Origin: Diphasiastrum complanatum
Lineage: Eukaryota; Streptophyta; Lycopodiopsida; Lycopodiales; Lycopodiaceae
Reading direction: 5' to 3'
Assembly (NCBI GenBank): GCA_029204225.1
Contig: CM055107.1
Location: 5,415,997-5,479,996 of the forward strand
Length of the DNA: 64,000 bases
In this document: positions 53,722 to 64,000 of the stretch, piece after piece
Numbering within the stretch: the stretch's first letter is position 1
Layout: every line of letters begins with the position of its first letter
Made by a program: the position numbers and the translations under genes
The notes under the pieces: generated by a model
Database searches by the model: none
The model's input: the letters and a program-made list of their open reading frames with translations, nothing else
What the model was told of the DNA's origin: nothing

Positions 53722-56397
53722 TCACTTGTCTCCAAGCTGAAACTCAACATGGCGGCGGTGACGATCAACTGAGGTCTGATAACGCTGCTGAACATGCTGT
53801 AAATGAGAACTGGCCCGAGTAATAAGCTCTCGAGCACCTGATAGAAAAGATGCAAGTGTAACAGGTGTATCCTCAGGAGGAAGAGGAATGCCAGGTAAAA
53901 GAGGTGCATAGCCATGAGATGATAAAAATGGAGAGACACCTGTGTTGGTACTAACAGAGCTATTATAGCTATACTCTGCTAAACATAAATGCTGATCCCA
54001 ATCCTTCCCTGAAGGAGTAACAAAATGGCGTAAATAATCCTCAAGGATCCTGTTAAGGACCTCAGACTGCCCATCAGAAGTAGAATGATAAGCAGAACCC
54101 ATAAAAAGCTGAACATCCAAAATACGCATAAGTTCTGTCCAGAATATAGATGTAAACTTACTATCCCGATCAGAAAGGATAGTACGAGGAAATCCATGCA
54201 GGCGGAAAATCTCTGATAGGAACAAACGTGCACACTGCTCTACTGTGATAGTACTGCGAACTGGGATAAAATGTGCCTGTTTCGAGAACCTGTCAACTAC
54301 CACCATACATGAATCGTGACCACGCTGGGTATGGGGAAGGCCAAGGATAAAGTCCATAGATATATCAGTCCACTGGCGATGAGGAATAGGCCAACTCTGG
54401 AGCAAACCAGCAGATTTAGAACGGGAGTACTTATTATGAAGACAGAAAGGGCAGGTACGAATAAGTACAGCAAGCTCAGATCGAAGAGAGGGCCAATAGA
54501 AATGGTCTTTGAGACGAGCATAAGACTTCTGAAAACCAAAGTGACCCCCAACAGGAGAGGAATGAGCATCCGACAACAACTGGGAACGGATACCCAAAGA
54601 ACTAGGGATACAAAGAGAATCATAATGATAAAGACGATTGTCAATAATGGAGTAAACCTGATGAGGACTGGACGAAACAGGTGGGGCAGAACTATAAACA
54701 TCACGAAAATCAGAACATGTAAGGTATGCTGCAGGTAGAGCATCAAACCATGGAGGAATAGTAGAAACGAGTGTATTTAACAAAGTTGGAAGACGAGATA
54801 ATGCATCAGCAGCAGTGTTAGCACGACCAGGACGATACAATCTGGAGAAATTAAAAGACTGTAAAAACTGCAACCAACGAAATTGACGATCACTAAGGTC
54901 ACGTTGAGAAAACAGATAACGTAAAGACTGGTGATCAGTAATAATGTCAAATGGGACTCGATACAGATAATGACGCCACTTCTTAAGAGCATAGATGATA
55001 GCAAGAAGCTCTTTCTCATGCACAGAATAACGTTGCTCATAAGAGCGAAGACGACGCGACTCATAAGCAATAATACATTGTGACTGGCGAAGTATAGCAC
55101 CCAAACCAACATTACTAGCATCAGTCTCAACAAGAAACTTCTGATCAAACTATGGTAAACACATAAAGGCACCATCAACAACAGCACGACGAAGAGTATC
55201 AAACGTTGTCTGACAATCAGGAGTCCACAGAAAAGTACTAGACTTCTTCAAAAGTGCATGAAGAGGAGCTGCGATAGCGGCAAAATGAGGAACTGGACGA
55301 CGAAGGTGAGTGGCTAACCCAAGAAACATACGAACATGATGAATATCAGTAGGTATAGGCCAATCCTGGATGGCCTGAACCTTATGAGGGTCCAGACGAA
55401 TGTGACCATTACAAATAAGAAAACCAAGAAACTCGATCTCAGAAACAGCAAAAGAACATTTAGACAACTTAGCAAATAACTGGTGGTGTACAAGTAACTG
55501 AAAGACCGAGGAAAGATGGGCAACATGCTCAGCAAGAGACTGACTAAAAATAAGAATATCATCAAAATAAACCAAGACACAATGACCAAGAAGCGGACGT
55601 AAGACGTTATTCATCACATTCTGGAACGTAGGAGGGCCATTAGTAACACCAAAAGGAAGCACATGAAATTCATATAAACCAAGATGAGTACGAAAAGCAG
55701 TCTTATGTTCGTCAGAAGGGTGCATCCTGATTTGGTAATATCCAGAACGAAGGTCTATCTTGGAAAAGATTTTAGAGGTACCGAGCTGGTCAAAGAGGTC
55801 ATCCATGTGTGGAATAGGGTACTGATTACGAATAGTCAACTTATTTAAAGCACGGTAATCAATAAAAAGGCGTTTGGTACCATCTTTCTTATTAATAAGG
55901 AGAACAGGAGCACCAAAAGGGCTGTGACTAGGAACAATGAGACCCTGATCTAACAAGGCAGTAATATGGAGCTCAAGCTCATCACGCTCAGATCGAGACA
56001 TACGATAAGGGGGACGGGAGGGAGGAGCAGAACCAGGACGCAAATCAATATGATGGTTCACGTCACGTAATGGTGGTAGCGTCATAGGTTCTAAAAAGAC
56101 AAAAGCATATTGATGTAATAAGTCAGAAATCACCTGAGGAACAGCTGCTGGTGTAGAAACTGGAGGAACTGGTACTGCCCGCTGAACACATAATAAGGCA
56201 GCACAATGAGCCTTCGGCAGGCTGCGAATAAACTGCTTCCCAGTAATCAACTGGAAGTCTCCCTGAGAATCAATGCCCACAAGTGAGTGTGTAACTGCAT
56301 CATGTACAAATGTCAATGTCTGCTGTGTCAAGTCCAGTGTAACGGCTCCAAGAGATGCAAACCAATCAGCACCAAGGATAAGATCATAACGCTCCAT
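53722..56397 (-). pseudogene. Gypsy pol: protease end, RT, RNase H, integrase
   Basis: Two long frames (56397-55150 and 55104-53722) are separated by one TAG; between them is the RNase H entry VETDASNVGLGAIL. The protease end is YDLILGADWFASLGAV. The reverse transcriptase has FIDYRALNKLTIRNQYPIPH, KIFSKIDLRSGYYQIRM and the catalytic VYFDDILIFS. RNase H: YSVHEKELLAIIYALKKW, ITDHQSL, ADALSRL. Integrase: zinc module GGHFGFQKSYARLKDHFYW with CPFCLHNK, core [49 protein letters not shown]. All catalytic acids are visible. The C terminus is missing. Confidence 0.88.
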
Positions 56398-57940
56398 AGG
56401 GATAATGTAAAAATCTGCCTGTCCAGAGAAATCTCCAATGCGGTATGGTAAACGCTAAAACATCTGAGAACTAGGAAAAGAATGAGAACTGGCAACCTCA
56501 ACTGTGAGAGGCTGGGAAGCAAGAACAGGTGAAGCACGGATCCGACTAGTGATATAACTGCTAATAAAAGAATGAGTGCTACCAGTATCAACTAAAGCAA
56601 TATATTCTCGACCTGTAATACGCACACGTAACCGAATGGAGCGAGGACCAGGACGCCCTGTCCAAGTAGCATAGGCAAGCTGAGCATGGCAAGTAGCAGG
56701 AAGTAAATCAGGGGAAGGCTCAGAGGATAAGTCAGGCTCATCAGAAATATGAATGTAGATATCGGAATCATCTGGAGTAGTGCCCTCATGGTAAAAAACA
56801 GCAGTAGTAGTAGGGAGAGGCTGGCGGCAATCACGGGCAAGATGGTCAGGACTCTTACAACGAAAGCAAAGACGCTTCTGCTGAAGATCAGCGAACTCTG
56901 CAGACGTGTAACGTCGGACAAAAGCAGGTCGAGGAGTCGGAGGACGAGGAGGCGAAGGGGCAATGGAGAGAGCTGGAACAGAAGGGGCCGGTGTAGGGGT
57001 GAACATAGCGGAAAAAGATGAAGCAGAAGGACGGGGTCGGGAGAAGCGGGAAGGAAGGGTGTCAGAGTACTTATGCTGTAAAGTACTGGCAAGAGACATC
57101 GCCTCAACAAGTGTGGTAGGACGGAAGGAAGAAACATCATAACGTAAAGCACCACGAAGCCCAGCAATAACGAGAAATAAGCTCAGTGGGCTGTAGATCT
57201 GTGAAAAGATAAGAAAGCTCCATAAACTGATCTGTATAAGAAGCAAGATCACTGGTCTGAGTGAGACTACGGAATGTATCACGTTGGCGGTCAAGCCACT
57301 GAGGATCAATCATAGCATGGCGGAGGTCACAGCGAAAAGTATGCCATACATGGAGCCCTTCCCGATCAGGATCAACTCTATAAAGTCGCCACCACGTGGC
57401 GGCACGTCCATCTAAATGTAAAGCAGCCAACTGGATCTTCTGAGGATCAGTCTTCGGGTAAATCTAAAAATATGTGTCAAGCTTAGCAAACCAATTCTCT
57501 AATAAGTTCCCGTCGGAGGAACCGGAATAGGTAGCAAGCTGTACCCTATCACGAAAGTCTCGAGCAAAGTGTGGCTCAGGAAGGGGGGGACGAGGAAAGA
57601 AACCAGGAGGTGGGTTAGATGGAATGAACGGTCCACCACCAGGCTGACTAGCAGAAGAAGATGGAAATCCAAATGGAGGGGGAGTCCCAAATGTAGGAAA
57701 AACAGGAGCTTTACCAGGACCATGAGGCTGTAAAGAATCAATCTGTGACTGCATAGTAGCAAAGCCGGTCATAACTGAATCGAAGCGAAGAACGAGGCCA
57801 GAAAGGGTCTCATCCATGCGACGAAACTGATCGGATAAGGTTTCCTGAGTACTCTCACTCGGGGTAGGTGAATGTGCCATAATGATAGTGGAAGGAATAG
57901 ACGAAAACTTGAGGGAGCGGACTCTTGTCGTCACCCCAAA
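56398..57940 (-). pseudogene. Gypsy gag and protease start
   Basis: The gag ATG lies near 57900, just after the leader motif. The frame has an in-frame TAG at 57464 (LDTYF, stop, IYPKTD) and a shift near 57180-57300. Capsid part: LHLDGRAATWWRLYRVDPDR. Zinc knuckle: CFRCKSPDHLARDC, intact. Protease: ALVDTGSTHSFIS, intact DTG. A stop at 56455 precedes the rest of pol. Confidence 0.82.
57915..57940 (-). promoter_or_regulatory. Leader motif before gypsy gag
   Basis: GGGGTGACGACAAGAGTCCG, then CTCCCTCAAG, stands about 15 bases before the gag ATG. Similar motifs occur at 19775, 33366, 53477 and 63053. Its role is unknown. Confidence 0.5.
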
Positions 57941-58539
57941 TTAGCCTATTACAACCAATATTATCACAACTGAAAAAAAACAGACAACAATGAACAATGG
58001 AGAAGCTATAAAAATGTGCTGGACAGCCAGGGATACAATGTGAATTTGAAAGAGTAAACGGAGTCCTGAAAATGTGGTGGAGAATGAGCGCGCGACAGCC
58101 TTTTGATAAGCTGTAAAAGATGGCTGGAATTGGAGAAAAAAAAAAAGCAAAAGTGATAAATTGGGAGTGCTGAGGCAGCGATTTACAGGTTGAAGAATTT
58201 TAGCTGTTTGGAATAGCAAATGATGTCGGAATTGGGTAGTTTTTGGATGAGGATGGGCGCTGGACAGTCAGGGAACTAACTGTGGAAGATGGCTGCAAAC
58301 TGGAAAAATATCAGACGAAAGTGATAGGTCGGAAGGCAGGTACAGCGATGGAAAAGAAGAAGAGGAGCGTTGGGCAACAAAGAAAAGAGGGGACAAAACA
58401 GGGGGAACGCTGGGCAGGAAGGAGTGGAAGGAGCAGCGATGGAACAGGGCTGTCAAAACGGTAATGGAGCTGTAGGAAAAGCGATGGAGGAGCAAGGCAA
58501 GGCAGCAAAGAAAAAATTCCAAATTGTGCTCAGAAAAGT

Positions 58540-58551
58540 GCTTTGATACCA
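58540..58551 (-). other. Primer binding site (tRNA-iMet type)
   Basis: TGGTATCAAAGC on the minus strand, one base from the usual TGGTATCAGAGC. It marks the end of the 5' LTR remnant at 58552. Confidence 0.75.
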
Positions 58552-58664
58552 AGTTACGAATAGAGCCACAGCTGATCTAGAATTAAGCTATGAAAGCATC
58601 ACATAAGCAAGACTTAACCCTAGAAAGCAGGAAAGAGAGAGATTAAGGAGGCTAAAGAGAGAGA

Positions 58665-58995
58665 TCAATATCATCAGTGTAAATCTGAAGCAGTGTGATA
58701 AGCCTGAGTCCAAATAGTGTGGCAAAACTGGGAACCCTGCTATGTCAAGCTCACTAAAGTGAGTCCAGTAATAGTCGGGTTTAACCCCACGCTGTCGCCT
58801 CCAAGTATGATCGAGGTATGCCCGATATAAGATGCGCCTGATATAGTGATGAGTACCTGAGGGGAGCTCTGTAATGTGGATATCAAATGACTCAAGGAGG
58901 AAGTGGGATGCCTGGGAGAACCACGACAGTCGATAGCCCTGGTCATGAAGTGAGTGTGAGGAAACAAGTGCTATCTGTGTATATCTCATATCTGC
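58665..58995 (-). mobile_element. LINE ORF2 fragment fused in frame to copia RNase H
   Basis: MRYTQIALVSSHSLHDQGYR, then LSWFSQASHFLLESF and RRILYRAYLDHTWRRQRGVK parallel the LINE at 1440-1650. Nucleotide similarity continues to about 58665, where the gypsy LTR remnant starts. The 5' side joins copia RNase H (ARNPIFHARMK) without breaking the frame. A LINE 3' tail is absent. Confidence 0.75.
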
Positions 58996-60175
58996 CTTCA
59001 TCCTCGCATGAAAAATAGGATTCCGTGCAATGGCAATAGCACTTTGACTATCACTCAAGATAAGAGTGGCTGAGGGTTAGCCAAACTTCATGTCAACAAG
59101 TAGTCTTCTCAGCCATAAACACTCTGTTGTGGCTGAAAATATCGCTCTATATTCTGCCTCACTAGAAGAAGTAGCAACAGTGGGTTGCTTTTTACTTGAC
59201 CACGAAATTGCAGAATTTCCATAAAAAAAGCAATGTCCACTTGTAGAGCGTCTAGTGTCTTGATCTCCACCCCAATCCGAGTCACTAAAACCAACCAAAC
59301 ATGCATCATCACAAGCAGGAAAAACTAGTCCATGACTTCTTGTTCCTTGAAGATATCGAAAGATTCTCTTCAACGCTTTCCAATGTGATGTCATCGGGGC
59401 ATGCATGAATTGACTCATGAGTGAGACACTATAAGAAATGTCCGGTCTTAAATTACATAAGTAAATGAGACAGCCAATAACTTGACAATATAAAGTAGTG
59501 TCAAATGATTCACCATCACCTTGACTACTTAATTTCAAACCTGTCTCCATAGGTGTAGCAACCGGCTTGCAATCTTCCATCTTGAACCGCTTCAAAATCA
59601 AGATCAAGTATTACGGCATCAATCTGCTGCTCATTACTTCCCGTAATAATAATATCATCAACATAAAGCAAAATAATAATGATATAATCTGAAGTATGCT
59701 TGACATAAAGAGTAGATTCGCTAGGACTATTAGTAAACCCTCGATCACAAAAGTAGGCATGTATCTTTTGATACCACATCCTCAGAGCTTGCTTCAATCC
59801 ATGAAGTGCCTTCTTGAGAAGACAAACTTTATCTTCTTGGCCTTCAACCAAAAAACCAGCAAGTTGTTGAAGGTACACTTCCTCATTGAGATTACCATTG
59901 AGGAATGTTGTCTTTATGTCAAGTTGTCGCAAACGCCAACCAAAGTGGGCAGCCAAAGAGGTTACTACCCTCACGGTAGTCATCCGAGCAGTAGGAGAAA
60001 AAGTCTCCTCATAATCAATCCCCTTTTGCTGAGCATAGCCTTTGGCAACAAGCCTTGCCTTGTACCTTTCAATGGTAACATCTTCCTTATACTTGATTTT
60101 GTATACCCATTCAGAACCAATTGCCTTCTTCCCATGAGGAAGATCAACAAGAATCCAAGTATGCACCCCTCGCAT
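58996..60175 (-). pseudogene. Copia reverse transcriptase and RNase H
   Basis: The 60175-59525 frame holds [77 protein letters not shown] and the catalytic ILLYVDDIIITGS. After a shift, 59607-59077 holds VIGCLIYLCNLRPDISYSV, GFSDSDWGGDQDTRRSTSGH and SSSEAEYRAIFSATTECLWL. A TAG at about 59077 precedes LILSDSQSAIAIARNP. RT catalytic residues are preserved; the frame breaks are not. Confidence 0.87.
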
Positions 60176-60729
60176 ACATGCCCTTCCGGCTGCTCAATAG
60201 TAGGAATGTCTTCTACCATATTAAATGTCTTCAGCTTCTTCAAACTTGCAAAGTTGAGATGCCCAAACCTTGCGTGCCACAATGGAGCCAACTCCAATGA
60301 TTGTATTGTAGAAGCAACAAGACATGTAGAGGGAATTCGTCGCTCATAGGTAGCCATAATGAATAAGCCAGCATGCATTGTTCCCGAAACAATATTCAAG
60401 AGTGATCTTTTAGGATCCTTGACAAGACACTTATCTTCTTTGAACTCAACAACTAGTCCTTGCTTCAACATAGTTGAAACCAAAATAAGATTCTTCTTGA
60501 TTCCCGGAACATAAAGCACACTCTTAATGTACTTTTCTTCACCATTAGGCAAAATGATGGCTACAATTCCAATTCCATGAATAGAATAAGATGCATCATC
60601 CGCACATTGTACCTTACTTCCATTTTGCACTTTCACTAATTTAGTGAATGCTTCTTTACGAGAAGTCATATGACGAGTAGCACCACTATCAATCACCCAT
60701 TCAATGGGGTGAAAATCAGCAACTTGCAA
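59980..60729 (-). pseudogene. Copia protease and pre-integrase domain
   Basis: EWVIDSGATRHMTSRKEAF is an intact copia protease motif. SVLYVPGIKKNLILVSTMLK and LAPLWHARFGHLNFASLKKL follow, ending at EGHVCEGC near 60175. There the pre-integrase CxxC joins reverse-transcriptase sequence. The residues past that join are read out of frame. Confidence 0.82.
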
Positions 60730-60747
60730 AACAGAATCTGAAATTCC

Positions 60748-61763
60748 TCATAGATGTAGTAGTACTAGTAGAAGCAATATTAGACACAAAAGCATAGTCT
60801 TGGTTGAAGAGATCACCACTAGCTTCAAGCTCTTGCTCCAAAGTAGCAAGTGAAGCACTAGTATCAATTCTTTTACTCTCCTCTTTCGCAAGCTTCTTCT
60901 TACAATCCTTGACGAAGTGCCCATACCTTTTGCAATAATGGCACTTCCCTTTCTTCTTTTGAGTGTTGACATTTTGACCTCCAACGGGCTTTTGCTCATC
61001 CTTGGAAGGAGGATTCGCCTTTCCTTTTGACTTGCCTCTGCCCTTGCCTTTTGTGAAGAAAGCTTGATCTTGTTGAGTGTCACCCGCAAAGTTTTGCCTC
61101 GTTTGCTCCTCTTGAAGAAGCAGCCCAACAAGTTCATCAAAGGAGAGTTGCTATCCCCTAAGAGAGATACTCAAAGATGAAACAAATGGAAGATAAGATG
61201 CAGGTAATGAGTTGAGAGTAATGGAAACAAATTGAGCATCCTCAATTATCTCATCAATATTGAGAAGCTCCTCACGAAGATCCTTGATCTTTGTCAAGTG
61301 ATTGGTCACTTGATCCCCTTCTTGCATCTTCAACAAAGAAAGCTGATTTCTAAGATACACCACTCTTGCTGGATTTTTGACTCCACGCACTTTTAGATGT
61401 CTTACAAGACCTAATATGAGGTAAGATAGATCTTTTCACAGCAAGAGCAACCATAAAATGTGCTTGTGCATCCCTTCTATCCCACTTCTTTTGTTCTTCC
61501 GAAGATGTAGAAGATGATGTTGATGATGATGATCCACGAGGTGTAGGAGGTGCCAAAGACGGAGGCCTTTCCTCATCACCATTGACCAAATCCCACAGCC
61601 CTTTTGCTATGAGAAGATTCTTCATCATGTAACTCCACAAGGAGTAGTTTGTGCCCTCCAACCGATCTTCACTAAACAAAGAACCAATAGCTTCCGATTC
61701 TTTAGCCATTACCTCCAACAAAATTTCAGCTTGTAGTAGATAGGAAAGAGAGCCTTTCCACAA
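60748..61763 (-). pseudogene. Copia gag in three frames
   Basis: LEGTNYSLWSYMMKNLLIAK and AQAHFMVALAVKRSILPHIR (61763-61350), then ARVVYLRNQLSLLKMQEGDQ and VTNHLTKIKDLREELLNIDE (61390-61151), then a knuckle CHYCKRYGHFVKDC with all four ligands near 60910-60955. The main open frame in 61140-60748 is not the gag frame. Confidence 0.8.
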
Positions 61764-62383
61764 CCAAATCTACTCAAAAATTTGCAGCAAACAAAGAGCT
61801 AAAAGTAGGAGCACAAGATGTCTTTCAATCTGCAACCAAAGTGCCCAAAAGATAATGGATAGATGGCTGTCTTTCTGCACAAAAAAACCAGCTTCTTGAA
61901 AATTAGGTTAGCTTCGATTGAAGCCTACACCGAAACCCAATTAGGAAGCCAAATAGTGTGATCAACACACACTCCAATAGGGCTGTTGAAAGCGCCCTAC
62001 TACTTGCTGAGAATCTGCAAATTTCCAGCCACAAGTTGACCTAACCCTGAATAGGGTTTGCTAAATTTTGGGCGCCCTCCTACACAAATGCAAACCTGAA
62101 AACAAAAACAGCAAGATAAGGAGACACCACAACGAAAAATCAGTAGCAGATTTTTGGGCGCCCTCCTCCAAACAAAACTTGCTGAAAACTGGTTGCATAA
62201 AAATCAGATTTGAGATTCTGATTTTTGGGTGCCAAAAATTGCTCCTCCAAGATCTCTGATGGCCGCCCTCCTTCAACCTGAAAAGAGACAAAGATCAGCA
62301 AGATGCTGAAATTTCACAACAAAAAGCAGAGAAGCTCCTCTTCTGGTAGGGCGCCAACAAACAAGCTTGCTGCAGATCCGGTA

Positions 62384-62395
62384 GCTCTGATACCA
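62384..62395 (-). other. Primer binding site (tRNA-iMet type)
   Basis: TGGTATCAGAGC on the minus strand directly follows the LTR. Confidence 0.88.
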
Positions 62396-62840
62396 TGTAG
62401 GAAAGCAAGAGTCAAGTCACCAAGATCTAGTTATCAATCCATCTCCACATAAAACAAGAGAGAAGAGGCTGGGCGCCCAACTCTAAGAGAGAGAGAGAGA
62501 GAGAAAACAACAACAAGAGCAATGGAGAGCAATGCTTAGCCAAACTGTAAAAATGGAATACACAATGAGCATCTAAGTACTCTACCTGGATGTGACCAAA
62601 TGCCACCAAACCCTAAGGTTAACCACTTACTAAATGTAGGGCACCCCCAAAAGTCAAGATAGTGCCCCTAAACAAGATTAGTCCCCTAAGGACCCACGAG
62701 TCAGTACATGACCAAAATTGGGTCCAACTAAACTTAAGACAAACTTAAGATGGCCTAAATACCCATGGTAAACCAAATCTCGACCTTTTGGGTCAAAGTA
62801 ACCTATGGATTAACTTTAGCATAGTCATTTATTTCTAACA
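62396..62840 (-). repeat. Copia 5' LTR (445 bp)
   Basis: It starts TGTTAGAAATAAATG and ends TTGCTTTCCTACA on the minus strand. A block at about 62779-62804 (GGTTACTTTGACCCAAAAGG and onward) is shared with the LTR at 32793-33271. A CT repeat (62484-62503) lies inside. Confidence 0.85.
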
Positions 62841-64000
62841 ACTTTCTTATGGCATTCTTGGGCTATTAGAGTGCCTTGAGTGATTTACAAGATCGTTCTG
62901 ATTCTTTATGTCTTGCATTTACATCGACTTATTGATCTCCAGTAGTATCATGATGACCATTGCATTAGCAATATATTTATAGCATGATTTACAATTGATG
63001 TGTTGTGCTTTGTGCAATGTGGATTATTATGTGTTGCTTTTGAAATACTTGTTGTGACGACTTGTGTCCTCTCTTTCAATATCTCCATTGGTCGATACAT
63101 TTTTCGATAGTTTTATTTTCACATTTGTTTATGATTGGCTATTACCACAACTACCGCTTGGGGCCCTTCTTCTAGTTTTTAGAGTTGTCATTTGTAGATC
63201 CCCACATTGAGGGCAATGCTTTTAAAAGTTGAGAAGTGTTAAGGACACAAATAGTCCATACTTCTCCATTTTTGGCCAGTGGCCACGCTTTTACTATTAC
63301 ATTTGGTTGGGCCCTAAAATTTGAATCTTCATATTTCCCTTCAAGTCAATTGAAGGGAGGTAGACCACGAAATCATATGAAAAATTTACACAAGTATAGG
63401 TGCATGTAGATACTTTTGCAAGCACAGTCACCAATCTACATATTATGGATAGATACTTACTAGATCTATGCATAACAAATATTAGAATGAAATATCTATG
63501 CTTAAATCAACTAAATCATTGCCTTCGTCCCATGCACTTTTTGCTAAGCTCTTATTGATCCTACACACAAGGCAACAAATTTGGCTCCCACACCGATTAT
63601 AACCGTACCAAAAGTAAAGATAAAACTCCTACATGGTTGTTATGCTCTTTTGTTCATGTGTGTTGTCACCACGATCCAGCATGCAAGCTTCAAAATTGCA
63701 TAGTGGCTACTAGCAAACTTTCCACCCATCCATAAGTTGTCCATCCAAGAGATACCTTCTGAGCTTGAGACCCCCTACATCTTTGAGCTTGATCTCATTC
63801 CAATAGCATTTGTGTCCCACACCACATGTGCTCTCTTGAGGCATAGCTAGATTAGCTCTTAGAGTAGCACCACAACCCTCAATCTTCTTGTAAGTGCTTC
63901 TTCGAGAATGGTCTCTCTCTTTAGGCTTAGCATCCTTTCATAGCCTCGAGCCAACAACATTAAGGACATATACCCTTAAAGGTAGGTGTGCTAGGGTATT
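62841..64000 (+). repeat. Probable gypsy leader/untranslated region
   Basis: GTGACGACTTGTGTCCTCTC lies at about 63054, as in the other gypsy leaders. GATCCCCACATTGAGGGCAA near 63200 resembles the non-coding DNA of large plant gypsy elements. No coding motif was found to the window end. The missing 5' exons of the DUF21-CBS gene were not recognised here. Confidence 0.4.

Larger units (their letters stand above)
53722..58665 (-). mobile_element. Ty3/gypsy element, near-complete polyprotein, 3' truncated
   Basis: Minus-strand order: LTR remnant (58665-58552), primer site, leader, gag, protease, reverse transcriptase, RNase H, integrase to FQLGDK at about 53733. Only a few stops or frame changes interrupt about 4.2 kb (near 57464, 57300, 56455 and 55150), so this is one of the younger elements. 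The integrase C terminus and 3' LTR are lost at the junction with the opposing gypsy leader. Confidence 0.88.
58995..62840 (-). mobile_element. Copia element lacking integrase, with 5' LTR
   Basis: Minus-strand order: 5' LTR 62840-62396, primer site, gag, zinc knuckle, protease, pre-integrase, then directly reverse transcriptase and RNase H. The integrase core is deleted. The 3' end is replaced by LINE sequence at 58995. Confidence 0.87.

Noticed and set aside
54316-54738. Plus-strand frame opposite the gypsy integrase
   Set aside because: Basic, motif-free shadow of a well-defined minus-strand integrase.
51970-64000. Upstream DUF21 exons of the host gene
   Set aside because: I looked for the conserved LLCNAAAMEALP-type and LAFGE-type segments on the minus strand and did not see them. 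They may lie beyond the window.
1-64000. tRNA, rRNA or other structural RNA genes
   Set aside because: No cloverleaf with A and B boxes or rRNA core sequence was noticed. The only tRNA-related sequences are retrotransposon primer sites.

Overview
The window is nuclear DNA of a land plant with a large, transposon-filled genome. Evidence: copia and gypsy retrotransposons primed by initiator-tRNA-Met-type sites, LINEs with zf-RVT tails, hAT transposons with 8-bp target duplications, plant-type GT-AG introns, a plant-type ADP/ATP carrier fragment and CCCTAAA-like repeats. I could not fix the lineage. The GA/CT-rich LINE tails and very long introns would suit a fern or another large-genome plant, but that is a guess.

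The backbone is one host gene on the minus strand, easily missed because its exons are 33-406 bp and scattered over 44 kb. Ten exons between 51969 and 7850 join in one continuous frame (1065 nt, 354 codons plus stop, every splice phase consistent). They encode the C-terminal two thirds of a DUF21-CBS protein, the CNNM/CorC (plant MGR) type of magnesium transporter. Exons for the first membrane helices were not found up to 64000, so the gene probably continues upstream. Its large introns (about 4.1, 10.8, 17.2 and 10.0 kb) hold most of the mobile DNA.

Layout. 1-2190: LINE remnants. 2200-4592: decayed gypsy (+). 4595-7282: truncated copia (-). 7283-8409: 3' end of the DUF21-CBS gene. 8410-18432: intron with a gypsy remnant, LINE endonuclease, chromovirus, a copia with a long open gag-protease frame, LINE fragments and an ORF1-only LINE. 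18433-19329: three exons. 19330-36547: intron with a ~350-bp tandem array, a decayed hAT, long microsatellites, a near-complete hAT (24096-30000), a foldback element carrying a copia gag piece (30011-30588), a copia with 3' LTR and a hAT-like MITE with perfect target duplication. 36616-47424: intron with a complete 3.05-kb hAT, C-rich minisatellites, an ADP/ATP carrier pseudogene and a copia. 47425-51969: three exons. 51970-64000: copia, LINE and gypsy pieces, a long 3'-truncated gypsy and an integrase-less copia with its 5' LTR.

Only the DUF21-CBS gene looks like a functioning host gene. The rest is a layered record of insertion, truncation and template switching. The points of most interest are the size of that gene, the foldback element with captured gag, the hAT subterminal palindromes, the AATAAA-(CT)n LINE ends, the paralogous empty site of the MITE, and an in-frame junction of copia and LINE RNase H sequences.
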